From an uncultured Eubacteriales bacterium (lineage in GTDB: Bacteria > Bacillota > Clostridia > Christensenellales > CAG-917), in the NCBI GenBank assembly GCA_900544575.1, contig UQVO01000014.1, positions 1 to 44,577 of the forward strand: 44,577 nucleotides of DNA. The letters are read 5' to 3'. Below, one piece after another: positions 7,748 through 14,803 of this stretch. Below the pieces are notes generated by a model. The model ran no database searches. It was not told the origin of the DNA and was given only the letters and a program-made list of their open reading frames with translations. A program made the position numbers and the translations under genes. Within the stretch, counting starts at the first letter, position 1; every line of letters begins with the position of its first letter.

Positions 7748-8248
7748 TCAGTCGCGGTATTTTGCAAGAATACCGGGAATGTCCGCGGGGGTGAGCTTGC
7801 CGTAAACGTCGTCGCCGACCGTCATAACGGGCGCGAGCCCGCAGCAGCCTATGCAACGCGTGGAGCAAAGCGAAAATTTTCCGTCGGAAGTGGTCGCGCC
7901 GTCGGAAAGGCCGAGTTCGGCCGCTATCTTGTTGAACACGTCGCCCGAACCTTTGACGTAACAGGCGGTGCCCATACATACGGCGACCGCGTGTTCGCCC
8001 TTGGGATTGAGAGAAAACTGGCTGTAAAAAGTCGCCACGCCGAACACTTCTTCCAGCGAAGTGCCGAGCTCTTCGGCGACTATCTTCTGAACTTCTATGG
8101 GAAGATAGCCGTAAATTTCCTGCGCGGCTTGCAGGGCGGGCATCATACTGCCCGGCATTTCCTTGATGCTGCGCAGCTCAGCACGCAGCTTCGCCTCTTG
8201 CGCGGCGGTCCCTTTGAACGCCACGGTCGTAAGTTTGATTTTTGCCAT
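7748..8248 (-). CDS. hndA: [2Fe-2S] subunit HndA (NuoE-like)
   Basis: A 166-aa NuoE-family subunit (thioredoxin-like [2Fe-2S]). A helical N-terminal part (PGSMMPALQAAQEIYGYLP) precedes the cluster ligands CMGTAC and CSTRCIGCCGLAP. In Hnd hydrogenases it supports the NAD(P)H-oxidising module together with HndC. It is the first gene of the operon, 79 bases downstream of the predicted transcription start, with ribosome site CGGAGGAAAT and start MAKIKLTT. It is separated from hndB, hndC and hndD by six accessory genes rather than being contiguous with them, which is the main layout feature of this operon. Confidence 0.95.
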   Translation of the reverse strand: MAKIKLTTVAFKGTAAQEAKLRAELRSIKEMPGSMMPALQAAQEIYGYLPIEVQKIVAEELGTSLEEVFGVATFYSQFSLNPKGEHAVAVCMGTACYVKGSGDVFNKIAAELGLSDGATTSDGKFSLCSTRCIGCCGLAPVMTVGDDVYGKLTPADIPGILAKYRD

Positions 8249-8333
8249 ATTTCCTCCGAATCGCCCCCGTGCGCTTTCACGCGCTCCGAGAATGCGAAAA
8301 CAACGTACGCGGCGCACCCGCGCCACGCGTTGG

Positions 8334-8362
8334 ATTATAACATAATCCCAAAGGGATTGCAA
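8334..8362 (-). promoter_or_regulatory. Promoter of the hydrogenase operon
   Basis: Read on the minus strand: -35 TTGCAA (8357-8362), a 17-base spacer and -10 TATAAT (8334-8339) with an extended TGT just upstream. The predicted start is near 8327, giving a ~79-base leader before hndA. The rest of the 217-base gap (8249-8465) shows no other clear element; the nadE end carries only a small CCGTATACGG palindrome and no convincing terminator. Confidence 0.8.
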
Positions 8363-8465
8363 TGACCTTTTAAGATAAATAACAACATAAACCGTCAGGA
8401 AAAAACCGGATTTGTTTTCCCGTACGGCCGTATACGGCGGTTTGTTCCGCGGCGAAGGGACGCGC

Positions 8466-9212
8466 TCAGTCGGGATAGCAGCGCGGCATTCTTCTCTTGT
8501 GCGCCGTCCTCTCCTCCATCCCCGCAATGCGGCGGCGCATACTTTCGGACAGTTCCCCGCCCCTGACGTATGCTGCGATGTCGGAATACGTCACACCGAG
8601 TTCCGCCTCGTCCGTCTGCCCCTGATAGAGCCCGGCGGAAGGCGCTTTCTCTATGATGTGCGCGGGCGCGCCGAGATAGCGCAGAATCTCGTATATCTCC
8701 GGCACGGTGAGGTCGGCTATGGGATTGAAATCGTACGCTCCGTCCCCCCATTTTGTGAAATAACCGACGGTGGCTTCGCAAAGATTGCCCGTGCCCGCGA
8801 CGAGGTAACCTCTGGACTGCGCAAGCGCGTAAAGCGCGGTCATCCTGAGACGCGGATTTATGTTGATGAGTGCGCTCCTCACCGCTCCGTCGGGCGCGCC
8901 GACGGGTTCGAGACCCGCACCCAACGCGGCGACCATACTCTCTTTCACCGCCGTGAGGTCGACTTCCGTCTGTTCTATGCCGAACGCCTTCCCCGCCGCC
9001 AGCGCGTCCTCGCGGTCGCTGCCGTAATTGGAAGAGGACTGGCACGGCATAATGACGCCGAGCACGTTTTCGGTCGCCATACGGCAGAGTGCGCCCGTCA
9101 ACGTGCAGTCCTTGCCGCCGCTGTTGCCGTAAACGATGCCGCGGGCGCCCGTTTCTTCGAGTATGCCCTTTATCCACGCCACTCTTTTTGCCACGGTTTC
9201 CTTTATGTCCAT
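8466..9212 (-). CDS. nadE: NAD+ synthase (ammonia-dependent)
   Basis: Amidates deamido-NAD (nicotinate adenine dinucleotide) to NAD+ with ATP, in the cytoplasm. The 248-aa length and lack of an N-terminal nitrilase domain indicate the ammonia-dependent class. Seen: the ATP pyrophosphatase P-loop GNSGGKDC, the GTGNLCEATVGYFTKWGDG motif and DFNPIADL. The usual SGGxDS ends in Cys here, and the usual GTGNxSE also has Cys for Ser. Start MDIKETVAKR with ribosome site GCAGGAGGGG. It is transcribed away from gldA out of a shared promoter region and lies upstream of the NAD-linked hydrogenase operon. Confidence 0.93.
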   Translation of the reverse strand: MDIKETVAKRVAWIKGILEETGARGIVYGNSGGKDCTLTGALCRMATENVLGVIMPCQSSSNYGSDREDALAAGKAFGIEQTEVDLTAVKESMVAALGAGLEPVGAPDGAVRSALININPRLRMTALYALAQSRGYLVAGTGNLCEATVGYFTKWGDGAYDFNPIADLTVPEIYEILRYLGAPAHIIEKAPSAGLYQGQTDEAELGVTYSDIAAYVRGGELSESMRRRIAGMEERTAHKRRMPRCYPD

Positions 9213-9246
9213 AAAGCCCCTCCTGCGAGCCCTTAAATCAATATAA

Positions 9247-9261
9247 CGGAATTATATTCCG
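9247..9261. promoter_or_regulatory. Perfect palindrome over the nadE -10 box (candidate operator)
   Basis: CGGAAT-TAT-ATTCCG is a perfect six-base inverted repeat with a three-base centre. It contains the nadE -10 (9251-9256) and lies 41 bases upstream of the gldA -35. A repressor bound here would block nadE directly. No regulator gene is adjacent, so the binding protein is unknown. Confidence 0.5.
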
Positions 9262-9279
9262 TCCGTGTACGTTTATCAA
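9251..9279 (-). promoter_or_regulatory. Promoter of nadE
   Basis: On the minus strand: TTGATA (9274-9279), 17-base spacer, TATAAT (9251-9256). The predicted start is near 9244, ~32 bases before the nadE ATG, and includes the GGAGG site. Confidence 0.75.
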
Positions 9280-9301
9280 GCGTATCGTACGAAAATGGGG
9301 C

Positions 9302-9330
9302 TTGAATTTATAATCCGCGTGCGCTATAAT
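9302..9330 (+). promoter_or_regulatory. Promoter of gldA-dhaKL
   Basis: TTGAAT (9302-9307), 17-base spacer, TATAAT (9325-9330). The predicted start is near 9337, leaving a ~33-base leader with AAAAAGGAG before the gldA ATG at 9370. Confidence 0.78.
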
Positions 9331-9369
9331 GACCTTAATCCGAAAATTACTCGAAAAAGGAGAATTATT

Positions 9370-10509
9370 ATGAGAAAAGCATTTATATGCCCCACCAAGT
9401 ACGTGCAGGGCGAAGACGAACTGCTCAATCTGGGCTACTTTGTCAAGACCTTCGGCAAGAAAGCGCTGCTTATCGCGCATAAGGACGACGTCGCGCGCGT
9501 CCAGGCGAAGCTCGACGCCACCGCCGCTCAGTACAAGGTGGAATTCGTTCCCGCGAATTTCTCCGGCGAATGCTCCCGCGAGGAAGTCGCCAGACTGCAA
9601 AAACTCGCGAAGGAAAACAAGTGCGCCTGCACCATCGGTCTCGGCGGCGGCAAAGCCATCGACACCGCAAAGTGCGTCGCGCAGGGCGAAGCGCTCATCA
9701 TCTGCCCCACCATCGCGGCGACCGACGCTCCCACGTCCCACTCCGCGGTGCTTTACACTCCCGACGGCGCATTCGACGACTACGCTTACTTCAAACAGAG
9801 CCCCAGCGTCATACTGATTGACACCACCGTCATCGCGAACGCTCCCGTCCGCTTCCTCGTGTCCGGTATGGGCGACGCTCTCTCCACTTACTTCGAAGCG
9901 AGAGCAAACGTGCAGTCTTTCTGCGACGTCAACGCGGGTCTTCCCTGCGGCGCAAACCGCGCGAAAGGCACTCTGCTCGCCAGAGGTACGAAAGCGGCGT
10001 TCGCGCTCGCGACGCTGTGCTACGAGACTCTGCTCGCGGACGGCTACAAGGCTAAACTCGCCTGCGAAAGCAACGTCGTCACCCCCGCACTCGAAAACAT
10101 CATCGAGACCAACATCCTGCTCTCCGGTCTCGGCTTCGAATCCGGCGGTCTTGCGGCGGCGCACGCCATCCACGACGGTCTGACCGTGCTCGAAGAAACG
10201 CACAAGTACTATCACGGCGAAAAGGTCGCGTTCGGCACCCTCTGCCAGCTCGTGCTCGAAAACGCTTCCGACGAGGAAATCAACACCGTCATCGGCTTCT
10301 GCCTCGAAGTCGGTCTGCCCGTCTGCCTGGAAGACATCGGCGTGCACGACATCGGCGACAGAATCAAGGAAGTCGCGGCGAAAGCCTGCATCCCCGACGA
10401 ATCCATTCACTTTATGCCCTTCCCCGTCAACGAGGATATGGTCGCGGCGGCGATACTTGCCGCGGACAAGCTCGGACGCGAAGCAAAGGGTTGCTGCTGC
10501 TGTGACTGA
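9370..10509 (+). CDS. gldA: Glycerol dehydrogenase GldA-like, iron/zinc alcohol dehydrogenase family
   Basis: NAD-dependent oxidation of glycerol to dihydroxyacetone (or the reverse), 379 aa, cytoplasmic. Seen: the NAD-binding GLGGGKAIDTAK motif, the ATDAPTSHSAV segment, and metal-ligand regions SFCDVNAG (Asp), AAAHAIHDGL (His) and YYHGEKVAFG (His), as in GldA. The start at 9370 follows AAAAAGGAGAATT. The gene ends in an unusual GREAKGCCCCD tail with four consecutive cysteines, longer than usual family ends. DhaKL follows after 91 bases, so the pair would carry glycerol to dihydroxyacetone phosphate. 1,2-Diols or other polyols are also possible substrates. Confidence 0.93.
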   Translation: MRKAFICPTKYVQGEDELLNLGYFVKTFGKKALLIAHKDDVARVQAKLDATAAQYKVEFVPANFSGECSREEVARLQKLAKENKCACTIGLGGGKAIDTAKCVAQGEALIICPTIAATDAPTSHSAVLYTPDGAFDDYAYFKQSPSVILIDTTVIANAPVRFLVSGMGDALSTYFEARANVQSFCDVNAGLPCGANRAKGTLLARGTKAAFALATLCYETLLADGYKAKLACESNVVTPALENIIETNILLSGLGFESGGLAAAHAIHDGLTVLEETHKYYHGEKVAFGTLCQLVLENASDEEINTVIGFCLEVGLPVCLEDIGVHDIGDRIKEVAAKACIPDESIHFMPFPVNEDMVAAAILAADKLGREAKGCCCCD

Positions 10510-10540
10510 CGCGGCGGCGACAGCGGAATAAACTTTACGG

Positions 10541-10571
10541 GCGGAAACGGGAGTGTCCTTCGCGTTTCCGC
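10541..10571 (+). other. Intergenic hairpin between gldA and dhaKL
   Basis: GCGGAAACG (10541-10549) pairs perfectly with CGTTTCCGC (10563-10571) around a 13-base loop, followed by TCTTTG. The U tract is too short for an efficient terminator. It could partly attenuate or stabilise the message between the two genes. Confidence 0.45.
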
Positions 10572-10600
10572 TCTTTGAATTCCACGGAAAGGAGATTGCA

Positions 10601-12421
10601 ATGAAAAAGATAATCAACACTCCCGAAACAGTCGTCTACGATATGTGCCACGGCCTTGCCAAGGCCCATCCCGAACTCGAATTCGTGGAGAAGTACAAGA
10701 TAGTCAAAAAGAAAGAAATCAACCCCGACAAAGTTTCCCTCATCTCGGGCGGCGGCTCCGGTCACGAACCCGCGCACGCGGGCTTCGTCGGCAAAGGTAT
10801 GCTGGACTGCGCGGTCTGCGGCGACGTGTTTGCCTCCCCTTCGCAGATTCAGGTCTACAACGCCATCAAGGAATGCGCCACGGACAAGGGCGTGCTCCTC
10901 ATCATCAAGAACTATTCCGGCGACTGTATGAACTTCAACAACGCGGCGGAGCTTGCCAAAGACGAGGACGGCATCAAAGTGGACGCCGTGTACGTCAACG
11001 ACGACATCGCGGTGAAGGACTCCCTCTACACCGTCGGCAGACGCGGCGTCGCGGGCACGGTGTTCGTGCACAAAATCGCGGGTGCCGCGGCGGAACAGGG
11101 CAAATCCCTCGAAGAAGTCAAGGCGGTCGCGAACAAAGTCATCGACAACGTGCGTTCGTTCGGCTTTGCGCTCACCAGCTGCACTCCCCCCGCGAAAGGC
11201 ACGCCCATCTTCGACATCGGCAATGACGAAATCGAGTTCGGCGTGGGCATTCACGGCGAGCCCGGCAGAAAGACCGAAAAGCTCCAAACGGCAGATGAAC
11301 TTGCAAAACGTATCGTTAAAGACCTGCTTGAAGACGTCGGCGCGAAATCCGGCGACGAAATGGCTGTGCTCATCAACGGCTTCGGGGCGACCCCGCTTAT
11401 GGAACTTTACGTCCTCAACAATTCCGTTTCGAACGAACTGGAAAAGGCGGGCATTTCCATCCACAAGACGCTGGTCGGCAACTTTATGACCTCCATCGAT
11501 ATGGCGGGTGCGTCCGTCACCGTGCTCAAACTCGACGCCGAACTCAAAGCCCTGCTCGACTGCCCCGTGTCCACGCCCGCACTCAGCTGGGGCGGCTCTA
11601 TGGACGCACAGGCGGAAGCGGCGGTGGAAGCTATGCACGCCATAGCCAAAGCGCTCGGTTACGCTCCTGCGGAGCACGCCGCGGCATCTTCCGCCAAAGC
11701 GGAAAAGAAGGCCGCCAAGGCAGCAAAAAAGGCCGCGGTCTATGAGGTCAAAGGCAAACCCGTCGTCGGCAAGACCATCAACACCGCCGCATTCGTGCAG
11801 ATAGTGGACAAGATGGCGGACGTCATCATCGAAAACGAAGTCCCCTTCTGCGACGCTGACAAAATGGGTGACGGCGACTTCGGAATGAGCATTGCCAAAG
11901 GTTTCCGCCAGCTCAAAAAGGAATGGGCGACGCGCGACAAATCCGACATCGGCGCATTCTTAAAGAGTTGCAGCGAAATAATAATGGAATACTGCGGCGG
12001 CGCAAGCGGTCCCATCTGGGGCAGCGCGTTCCGTTACGCGGGCAAAGCGGCGGAAGGCAAGGACGAAATCACTCTTGCCGACCTTGCCGACATCTTCCAG
12101 GCTGCAAACAAGGGCGTTTACGAAACGGGCAAGAAATCCTTCGGCAAGGGCGCCGTCGTGGGTGACAAGACCCTCGTCGACGCGCTCAAACCCTGCGCGG
12201 ACGCACTCGAACAGGCGGCAAAAGACGGCAAATCTCTCCTCGAAGGCATAGACCTCGGCGCGAAAGCGGCGGTCGCCGGCGCGGAAAACACGAAGACCGT
12301 CGTCGCCAAGCTCGGCAGAGCGGGCACGGTCGGCGAAAAGTCCATAGGCTATCCCGACGCGGGCGCGTACGGTCTCGGCGTCATCTTCACGGAGCTTTCC
12401 GAGTACATCGCCAAGATGTAA
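10601..12421 (+). CDS. dhaKL: Dihydroxyacetone kinase, fused DhaK-DhaL (ATP-dependent)
   Basis: Phosphorylates dihydroxyacetone to dihydroxyacetone phosphate. 606 aa: the DhaK substrate domain (~1-335) has SGGGSGHEPAHAG and GVGIHGEPGRKTEK, whose His forms the hemiaminal with the substrate; the DhaL nucleotide domain (~390-606) has DADKMGDGDFG, the aspartates that bind Mg-ATP, and CGGASGPIWG. A ~27-residue Ala/Lys-rich linker joins them. The fusion, with DhaL attached, indicates the ATP-using form rather than the PTS-dependent DhaKLM. Start at 10601 after GGAAAGGAG. It is in one transcription unit with gldA and ends at a strong terminator 23 bases on. Confidence 0.95.
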   Translation: MKKIINTPETVVYDMCHGLAKAHPELEFVEKYKIVKKKEINPDKVSLISGGGSGHEPAHAGFVGKGMLDCAVCGDVFASPSQIQVYNAIKECATDKGVLLIIKNYSGDCMNFNNAAELAKDEDGIKVDAVYVNDDIAVKDSLYTVGRRGVAGTVFVHKIAGAAAEQGKSLEEVKAVANKVIDNVRSFGFALTSCTPPAKGTPIFDIGNDEIEFGVGIHGEPGRKTEKLQTADELAKRIVKDLLEDVGAKSGDEMAVLINGFGATPLMELYVLNNSVSNELEKAGISIHKTLVGNFMTSIDMAGASVTVLKLDAELKALLDCPVSTPALSWGGSMDAQAEAAVEAMHAIAKALGYAPAEHAAASSAKAEKKAAKAAKKAAVYEVKGKPVVGKTINTAAFVQIVDKMADVIIENEVPFCDADKMGDGDFGMSIAKGFRQLKKEWATRDKSDIGAFLKSCSEIIMEYCGGASGPIWGSAFRYAGKAAEGKDEITLADLADIFQAANKGVYETGKKSFGKGAVVGDKTLVDALKPCADALEQAAKDGKSLLEGIDLGAKAAVAGAENTKTVVAKLGRAGTVGEKSIGYPDAGAYGLGVIFTELSEYIAKM

Positions 12422-12443
12422 CCGCGTCAAAACAACAGAACAC

Positions 12444-12474
12444 AAAAAAGCGGAGCGGATGCTCCGCTTTTTTT
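12444..12474 (+). terminator. Rho-independent terminator after dhaKL
   Basis: Stem AGCGGAGC (12449-12456 region), loop GGAT, GCTCCGCT, followed by seven T and preceded by six A. It can work in both directions, so it may also stop read-through from the tRNA-Leu side. Confidence 0.9.
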
Positions 12475-12639
12475 CTTCCCCTTTGCCCTGCCCCGTCCGA
12501 ATACGCGGATTGACCGAGTAGCGGGTGAATGGCGGACGAGTGATAGTGAGCGACAGTTTTGCGACAGAGCGAAAAACGAGGAGCGAACGAACGTCTTGCA
12601 TTTTTGCGACGCGTAAAGGAGCCGCAAGGTGCATATGCA

Positions 12640-12669
12640 AACAGCTCCCCGAAAACTCGGAGAGCTGTT
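12640..12669 (-). other. Strong hairpin 3' of tRNA-Leu
   Basis: AACAGCTC-C-CCGA (12640-12652), loop AAAC, TCGG-A-GAGCTGTT (12657-12669): a 13-step stem with one C-A mismatch, 24 bases past the tRNA 3' end. On the minus strand only GTTTGC follows, so it is a weak terminator or a pre-tRNA processing structure. The gap 12475-12639 holds no gene that I recognise, only a run of GAGCGA/GCGAC-like words at ~12535-12615. Confidence 0.6.
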
Positions 12670-12693
12670 GCGAAATTCGCCTTGCGGCGACGT

Positions 12694-12778
12694 TGGTGCG
12701 GCCACCGAGACTTGAACTCGGACGGTGTTATCCATACGCCCCTCAAACGTACGCGTCTGCCAGTTCCGCCATGGCCGC
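12694..12778 (-). tRNA. tRNA-Leu (anticodon GAG)
   Basis: Type II tRNA of 85 bases with an encoded CCA. Acceptor GCGGCCA pairs with TGGCCGC; anticodon stem TACGT/GCGTA encloses loop TTGAGGG, so the anticodon is GAG with G37, as expected for leucine; T-arm CCGAG-TTCAAGT-CTCGG. The long variable arm is typical of tRNA-Leu. It reads CUC and CUU codons. Confidence 0.96.
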
Positions 12779-12789
12779 ACAGTGAAAAC

Positions 12790-12818
12790 AGTATATTGCT
12801 TCCGCGCGTTTTTGTCAA
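12790..12818 (-). promoter_or_regulatory. Promoter of tRNA-Leu
   Basis: On the minus strand: a perfect TTGACA (12813-12818), 17-base spacer, TATACT (12790-12795), placing the start near 12783, about five bases before the mature 5' end. A near-consensus stable-RNA promoter. Confidence 0.85.
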
Positions 12819-12869
12819 CGGATTTGGAGGCGAAATATCAAGAAAATTGCGGAGGGAATATGATGTGGT

Positions 12870-13010
12870 ATGAAAACCGACCCTGCCCGCTTCAACATGC
12901 TTGCGGCAGTTGCCGCGGAGGTTCTATGCAAGGACAGAACGGCGGAAGAGATATCAGAGCTTATTCGGTTTCTCAACCTGCTCTGCACCCTTGCGAAAAC
13001 CTATCTCTGA
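12870..13010 (+). CDS. Small uncharacterised protein, 46 aa
   Basis: A short ORF too small for routine gene calling. It starts with MKTDPARFNM, has an alanine-rich helix with two cysteines, an acidic TAEEISELIR turn, and ends in the hydrophobic FLNLLCTLAKTYL. It looks like two short helices, the second amphipathic. An upstream in-frame stop fixes the ATG at 12870; a GGAGGG ribosome site lies 13 bases before it, slightly far. It diverges from tRNA-Leu and converges on the ABC exporter. I do not recognise the family and assign no function. It has two cysteines and no signal peptide. Confidence 0.55.
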   Translation: MKTDPARFNMLAAVAAEVLCKDRTAEEISELIRFLNLLCTLAKTYL

Positions 13011-13032
13011 CTTTCCCGCCGCTTCGGCGCAA

Positions 13033-13057
13033 GGCAAAGCGGGAGCGACGCTTTGCC
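13033..13057. terminator. Hairpin between the small ORF and the ABC exporter
   Basis: A perfect nine-base inverted repeat, GGCAAAGCG (13033-13041) and CGCTTTGCC (13049-13057), with a seven-base loop, between two convergent genes. On the plus strand CACGCCTTTTG follows. The U tract is poor, so termination in either direction is only moderately supported. Confidence 0.45.
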
Positions 13058-13071
13058 CACGCCTTTTGTAC

Positions 13072-14802
13072 TCAATTCAGTTTCCAGCTCAGGCTTTCCG
13101 CCTGCAGCCGTTTCATCTCGGCATATTCTCCGCCCTTTGCTTCGAGTTCTGCCGGCGAACCGCACTCCGCGACTTTTCCGTCCTTTATGAGCACCAGCTT
13201 GTCCGCGCCCGCAACGGTGCGCATACGGTGCGCGATAATAAGCACGGTTTTCCCTTTGACAAGCCCGGAAATCGCGCTTTGCACAAGAGTTTCGTTTTCG
13301 ACGTCGAGCGACGCGGTCGCCTCGTCGAGCAGAACTATGGGCGCGTCTTTGAGCAAGGCGCGCGCAATCGAAATCCGCTGGCGTTCGCCGCCCGAAAGCA
13401 TACTGCCGTTTTCGCCTATGACGGTATCGTATCCCTGCGGCAGAGCGCGCACGAATTCGTCGCATTGCGCCGCCTTTGCCGCGGCAAGCACTTCCTCGTC
13501 CGTGGCGTCCTTTTTGCCTATGCGGATATTCTCTTTGACCGTGTTGTTGAACAGTGTGACGTCCTGAAACACTATCGAATAATCGCGCATAAGGGTTTCG
13601 GGGTCTGTCTGCGCGATGTTTTCTCCGCCGACCTCTATCCTGCCGCCGTCTATGTCCCAAAAACGCGCCGCAAGTTTGGCGATTGTGGATTTTCCGCCTC
13701 CCGACGGTCCTATGAGCGCCGTTATCTCCCCCTGTTTTGCCGTAAACGACACGCCGTCCAACACTCTTTCGCCTTCGTTGTAAGAAAAGACGACGTCCGT
13801 GAACTTCACGTCGTATCCCTTGGGAGAAAATTCCGTCTTCCCCGTCTGCACGGGCGTGTTCTCTATCTCCTGCATACGCGCGATATTGACGCGGCAGGAA
13901 ATGATTGCGGCGAGATTTTGCAGTGCGCCCGACATCGGGTCGTACATGCGCGATACCACCAGAAGATACATAAAGAATGTGAGCACATCCAGGCTCCCGT
14001 CCGCAAGCAGCACCGCGCCCGCAAGTGCGGTCGTCGCTATGCCGAATTTGAGCAGCAGCTGCGCGCTGACGACAAACAACGCCGTCATAAGTTCCGTGCC
14101 TATCTGCCTCTTTTCGTGGCGGTCTATCTTCGCTTTAAGTCCTTCGAGATAGCGGAATTCCGCATTTGCGGCTTTGAGGTCGCGCGCGGTATCCAGACAC
14201 TCCTGAATTCCGTCCGCGCACGCGAGCGCCGCCTCCACCTGCCTGCGTTTGAACGCCTGCTGCACCTTTCCCGAACACGCGACTATCACTATCGCAACGG
14301 GCAGCACCCACATCGAAGCGAGCGCCATACGCCAATCGAACGCAAAGAGCGCGACGGCAATCACGCAGGCGGAAGCTATCGACCCCGCAAGTTCGGGATA
14401 AAAGTGGGAAAACGCCTGTTCGATGAACATACAGTCCCCCATTATCGTAGTCGTCAGGTCGCTGACGTCGCGTTTTCCGAAGAAACTCAACGGCAGTTTG
14501 CGCATTCTTTCCGCAAGCGTCAGGCGGCGCACCGCACTCTCGCGGTAAGTGGAAAGATAATTGCAGTTGTACTGCCAGAAGTTGATGATGTACATCACCG
14601 CAAACACGGCAAGCGTGCCGAAACCGTAGAACCAGTAATTGTAGTCCGTGTTTTTGTTCATCACATCGGCGACAAACGAAAACAACAGTCCGACGGGCAG
14701 CATTTTTGCGAGATTTGCAAGCGTGCACGCAAAACACGCAAGCAGATAATCTTTCGCGCCCCTTTCGGAAAGGGCGTAGCGTTTCATTATTCTTTTCAGC
14801 AT
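13072..14802 (-). CDS. ABC exporter half-transporter, permease-ATPase (second subunit)
   Basis: A 576-aa half-transporter: an N-terminal membrane domain (~1-320, six predicted helices, e.g. YLLACFACTLANLAKMLPVG) and an ATPase domain with Walker A GPSGGGKST, Q-loop VFQD, signature LSGGERQRIS, Walker B IVLLDEAT and switch His in IIAHR. It is a full type IV exporter half. The next gene upstream encodes a similar but distinct half that ends one base before this start, so the two probably form a heterodimer. The start at 14802 follows GGGAGGCG. The substrate is unknown. The AraC gene upstream and this two-half layout resemble the YbtPQ/IrtAB group, where siderophores are moved (inference by analogy). 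Confidence 0.9.
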   Translation of the reverse strand: MLKRIMKRYALSERGAKDYLLACFACTLANLAKMLPVGLLFSFVADVMNKNTDYNYWFYGFGTLAVFAVMYIINFWQYNCNYLSTYRESAVRRLTLAERMRKLPLSFFGKRDVSDLTTTIMGDCMFIEQAFSHFYPELAGSIASACVIAVALFAFDWRMALASMWVLPVAIVIVACSGKVQQAFKRRQVEAALACADGIQECLDTARDLKAANAEFRYLEGLKAKIDRHEKRQIGTELMTALFVVSAQLLLKFGIATTALAGAVLLADGSLDVLTFFMYLLVVSRMYDPMSGALQNLAAIISCRVNIARMQEIENTPVQTGKTEFSPKGYDVKFTDVVFSYNEGERVLDGVSFTAKQGEITALIGPSGGGKSTIAKLAARFWDIDGGRIEVGGENIAQTDPETLMRDYSIVFQDVTLFNNTVKENIRIGKKDATDEEVLAAAKAAQCDEFVRALPQGYDTVIGENGSMLSGGERQRISIARALLKDAPIVLLDEATASLDVENETLVQSAISGLVKGKTVLIIAHRMRTVAGADKLVLIKDGKVAECGSPAELEAKGGEYAEMKRLQAESLSWKLN

Positions 14803-14803
14803 A

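Noticed and set aside
8357..8465. A terminator for nadE
   Set aside because: A small palindrome and some T stretches occur but no stem long enough with a U tract; nadE may read through toward the hydrogenase operon.
12427..12785. Open frames over the tRNA-Leu gene on both strands (one reads WRNWQTR, the other PPRLELG)
   Set aside because: These are well-known spurious translations of tRNA-Leu genes.
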